DNA of 56,277 nucleotides from Novosphingobium endophyticum (GTDB lineage: Bacteria; Pseudomonadota; Alphaproteobacteria; Sphingomonadales; Sphingomonadaceae): NCBI RefSeq assembly GCF_014640675.1, contig NZ_BMHK01000022.1, forward strand, positions 1-56,277, written 5' to 3'. Each line of letters opens with the position of its first letter. The first letter of the stretch is position 1. The notes under the pieces were generated by a model. That model made no database searches and was not told the origin of the DNA. It was given only the letters and a program-made list of their open reading frames with translations. Shown in pieces: positions 54,136-56,277 of the stretch. Both the position numbers and the translations under genes were made by a program.

Positions 54136-55297
54136 CGGCGTGGATCTCCGCCTCGGGCAGGGTGAAATGGAACGCGGTGCCGCCAAGCGACGAGGGCTCG
54201 GCCCAGATCTTTCCCCCGTGCGCCTCGACAATGGTCCGGCAAATGGAAAGCCCGAGCCCCATGCCCGCCGCTTTGGTGGTCATGAACGGCTGGAAGAGCT
54301 GCGCCGCCACTTGCGGGGCGAGGCCTGGCCCGCTGTCGGCCACCGTCACCTGCACATGGCCATCGTGAATGCGGCTGCTGCTGAGTTCCAGCCGCTTGAA
54401 TGGCGAGGTTTCCATCGCCTCGACCGCGTTCCTGATGAGGTTGAGCAGGACCTGCTGGATCTGGATGCGGTCCACCAGCAGGAGTTCGGCGGACGGATCG
54501 ATCCGCACCTCGAACTCCACTGATCGGCTGCCGGTGCCGACGAAGGCGAGGGCGCTCGCTTCGTTGACCAGCCGGGGCAGCGCGACGATCTGCCGCTCGG
54601 TCTCGCCGCGCGAGATAAAGTCGCGCAGCCGGCGCACGATCTGCCCGGCCCGGATGGACTGCGCCGCGCATTCGTCCAGCGCTTCGCGAATGAGCGCGAT
54701 GTTTTCCGCGCTCGGATCGGCCAGCATCTCGCTCGCGGTCTGGACGTAGTTGGCGATGGCGGTGAGCGGCTGGTTCAACTCGTGCGCGATGGAGGTCGCC
54801 AGCGTTCCCATGGCCGTGACGCGCGAAACGTGCGTGAGCGCATCCTGCAGGTCGTGAAGCCGCAGTTCCGTGCGCTGGCGCTCCGTCAGGTCGCGGATGA
54901 AGCCGGTGTAGATGCGCCGCGAGCCGATGTGCGCCTCGCCCACCGAAAGCTCGATGGGAAAAGTGGTGCCATCGCGCCGCCGCGCGGTGGTGACCCGGCC
55001 GATCCCGATAATGCGCCGCTCCCCGGTGACGAGGTAGCGCTTGAGATACATGTCGTGCCGCTCCCGGTCGGGGGAAGGCATGAGCGTGCTGACGTTTTCG
55101 CCGATCAGTTCGGCTTCAGAAAAGCCGAACATCCTTTCGGCGGCGGAGCTGAACGAGATGATCCTGCCCGCTTCGTCAATCACGATCATCGCATCGGGCA
55201 CGCTGTCGAGGATCGACTGCAGGTGCGCTTCGTTGCCGGAAACCGCCGGAACGGCCTGCCCGGTACCCTCGTCGCGATCCGGAGCCTCGTCACTCAT
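54128..55297 (-). CDS. fixL: FixL-type haem PAS histidine kinase
   Basis: An oxygen sensor kinase of 389 residues. The PAS domain (about residues 25-140) has TLMPSPDRERHDMYLKRY with His81 in the place of the haem-binding His200 of Bradyrhizobium FixL, and RRIIGIGRVTT with Arg101 exactly 20 residues later, matching Arg220. HisKA follows with His172 (IAHELNQPLTA), then the ATPase domain (NLIRNAVEAM, DSGPGLAP, GMGLGLSICR). No membrane helix is seen, so it is a soluble, single-PAS form. Confidence 0.93.
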   Translation of the reverse strand: MSDEAPDRDEGTGQAVPAVSGNEAHLQSILDSVPDAMIVIDEAGRIISFSSAAERMFGFSEAELIGENVSTLMPSPDRERHDMYLKRYLVTGERRIIGIGRVTTARRRDGTTFPIELSVGEAHIGSRRIYTGFIRDLTERQRTELRLHDLQDALTHVSRVTAMGTLATSIAHELNQPLTAIANYVQTASEMLADPSAENIALIREALDECAAQSIRAGQIVRRLRDFISRGETERQIVALPRLVNEASALAFVGTGSRSVEFEVRIDPSAELLLVDRIQIQQVLLNLIRNAVEAMETSPFKRLELSSSRIHDGHVQVTVADSGPGLAPQVAAQLFQPFMTTKAAGMGLGLSICRTIVEAHGGKIWAEPSSLGGTAFHFTLPEAEIHADE

Positions 55298-55533
55298 GCC
55301 GATCTCGCGAGGCGAGGTTGCCTGTTGCCGATGTGACCTGTCTGGTCAGCCGCAATCAAGAGCCTCTCCCCTGTCTGTTCGAACCAGGCCCGCTTCACAA
55401 TTTGCGCAAACGACTGCCACCTCAATAATGGACTCAATAATGGATTTGCGCACTGTCTTGAAGATAAATTCCTGAAAGAACAGATTCGCGCTGATATGCG
55501 CGGCGCCGGCTTTTGGCAGAATCGCCGTGGCGA
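55298..55533. other. Intergenic region with tandem 12-bp repeat
   Basis: No gene seen. CTCAATAATGGA occurs twice in tandem (55421-55444), flanked by TTTGCGCA on both sides (55401 and 55445). TTTGCGCAAA is itself a palindrome. It is presumably the fixL promoter region, but no FNR or FixK box of the usual TTGAT type is present. Confidence 0.45.
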
Positions 55534-56118
55534 CTAGTTAAGGGCCAGGCGTATCCGGCCGCGCAATTCGGGCAGGACTTCGGCCTCGAACCATGGGTTT
55601 TTCGCCATCCACAGCCGGCTTCGCCACGCCGGGTGGGGCAGGGGGAACAGGCTCTCCGGCGCGTCTTGCCATCGGCGCACCGTCTCGGTCAGATTGCGCG
55701 CGAAGCCTTTGGGCAGATATCGCTTCTGCGCATACTGGCCGATCAGCAGGCTAAGCCGCACCCGTGGCAGGTGGCGGCGAAGCGCCTCGTGCCAGAGCGG
55801 CGCGCATTCAGGGCGGGGCGGCAGGTCGCCGCCGCTGCCCTTGCCCGGATAGCAGAAGCCCGAAGGCATGTGCGCGACCTTATTCGGATCGTAGAACGCC
55901 TCGCGCGAGAGGCCGGTCCAGTCGCGCAGCCTCTCGCCGCTCTCGTCGTCCCACGCCTTGCCGCTTGCGTGGACCCTGCTGCCCGGCGCCTGCCCGATAA
56001 TCAGCACGCGCGCGCCGCTCCCCGCCTGCACGACGGGGCGAGGCTCATGCGGCAGACGATCGGCGCAGACGCGGCAGGCGCGGATGTCGCGTAGCAGGGT
56101 TTCGAGCGCGCTGGTCAT
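55534..56118 (-). CDS. Uracil-DNA glycosylase family protein
   Basis: A 194-residue protein of the UDG superfamily. It has a motif-1-like GQAPGSRVHASGKAWDDESG, CRVCADRLPHEP near the N terminus, and LFPLPHPAWRSR, a motif-2-like segment with His-Pro. The four cysteines are not arranged as the FeS cluster of type 4 enzymes. It probably excises uracil or related damage, but enzymatic type is not certain. The start ATG 56118 is preceded by no clear Shine-Dalgarno sequence. Confidence 0.75.
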   Translation of the reverse strand: MTSALETLLRDIRACRVCADRLPHEPRPVVQAGSGARVLIIGQAPGSRVHASGKAWDDESGERLRDWTGLSREAFYDPNKVAHMPSGFCYPGKGSGGDLPPRPECAPLWHEALRRHLPRVRLSLLIGQYAQKRYLPKGFARNLTETVRRWQDAPESLFPLPHPAWRSRLWMAKNPWFEAEVLPELRGRIRLALN

Positions 56119-56191
56119 CACCGGCAAAGATGGGCGGCGGCGGACAGAGGCGCAAGCTCCGGGCGGAACCTTCCAGGGCTCCGAATCCAAG

Positions 56192-56277
56192 TTAACGGAT
56201 TTTGGTATCGAGGATTGAGGCGAGATAATCGAGATTCCATCCGGCGCGTTTGCGGCGCAGACTGATGGTGGTTGGCT
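56192..56277 (-). CDS. 3' end of an unidentified gene (partial)
   Basis: The minus strand reads PTTISLRRKRAGWNLDYLAS then ILDTKIR and a TAA stop. The composition looks like a real protein C terminus. The gene continues past the right edge of the window, and I cannot name it from about 27 residues. Confidence 0.45.
   Translation of the reverse strand, partial: PTTISLRRKRAGWNLDYLASILDTKIR

Overview
The window is high-GC DNA that reads as a chromosome segment of a sphingomonad, most likely Novosphingobium or a close relative. Three things point there: the alphaproteobacterial housekeeping blocks (dnaA/rpsT/mutM, ubiE-ubiB/coaBC/dut, trpS-murJ-secB opposite timA-mltA-smr), short palindromic repeats of the CCCTGAAacaagTTCAGGG type that I associate with sphingomonads, and a LigM-type O-demethylase with its own MetF and a Nu-class (YghU-like) glutathione S-transferase. 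I saw no rRNA, tRNA, CRISPR array, transposase or phage gene.

Layout. 1-6.4 kb: a dicarboxylate symporter, nth-dapB, a sirtuin, moeB with a DUF983 gene, and a diguanylate cyclase. 6.8-10 kb: dnaA, rpsT and mutM, all on the minus strand, separated by large hairpins. 10.1-13.1 kb: three overlapping Tad-type pseudopilin genes on the minus strand, with no pilus ATPase or secretin beside them. 13.3-19 kb: ubiE, ubiB, a membrane protein, coaBC with an unusually long linker, and dut. 19-27.6 kb: small lipoprotein and MOSC genes, a repeat-filled gap, trpS-murJ-secB, then timA-mltA-smr. 28-31.7 kb: a 4-hydroxybenzoate module made of an AraC-type regulator, pobA and an AAHS transporter. 31.8-39.7 kb: a seven-gene ectoine/hydroxyectoine operon (ectA-ectB-ectC-ectD-ask plus two MFS genes), with a divergent MarR regulator (ectR). 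41.6-46.4 kb: the prkA-yeaH-spoVR stress operon. 46.8-50.7 kb: ligM-metF-marR-GST, for methoxylated lignin aromatics. 50.8-55.3 kb: alanine dehydrogenase with the remnant of an Lrp-type regulator, then an oxygen-sensing block (an FNR-type regulator, a small unknown gene, FixJ and a haem-PAS FixL). The window ends with a uracil-DNA glycosylase family gene and the 3' end of one more gene.

The accessory genes fit a bacterium that degrades plant-derived aromatics under changing salinity and oxygen. PobA and LigM would both feed the protocatechuate/gallate pathway, MetF recycles the methyl group, and the Nu-GST may work on beta-aryl ether intermediates. Ectoine synthesis handles osmotic stress, and FixLJ/FNR handles low oxygen.

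The most unusual observations are an ectA frame with no ATG, GTG or TTG start, which appears to begin at ATT behind a strong Shine-Dalgarno sequence; a pseudopilin trio whose largest member carries a long glycine/asparagine-rich repeat domain; a 20-bp palindrome in front of ligM; and a decayed Lrp-type regulator beside ald.
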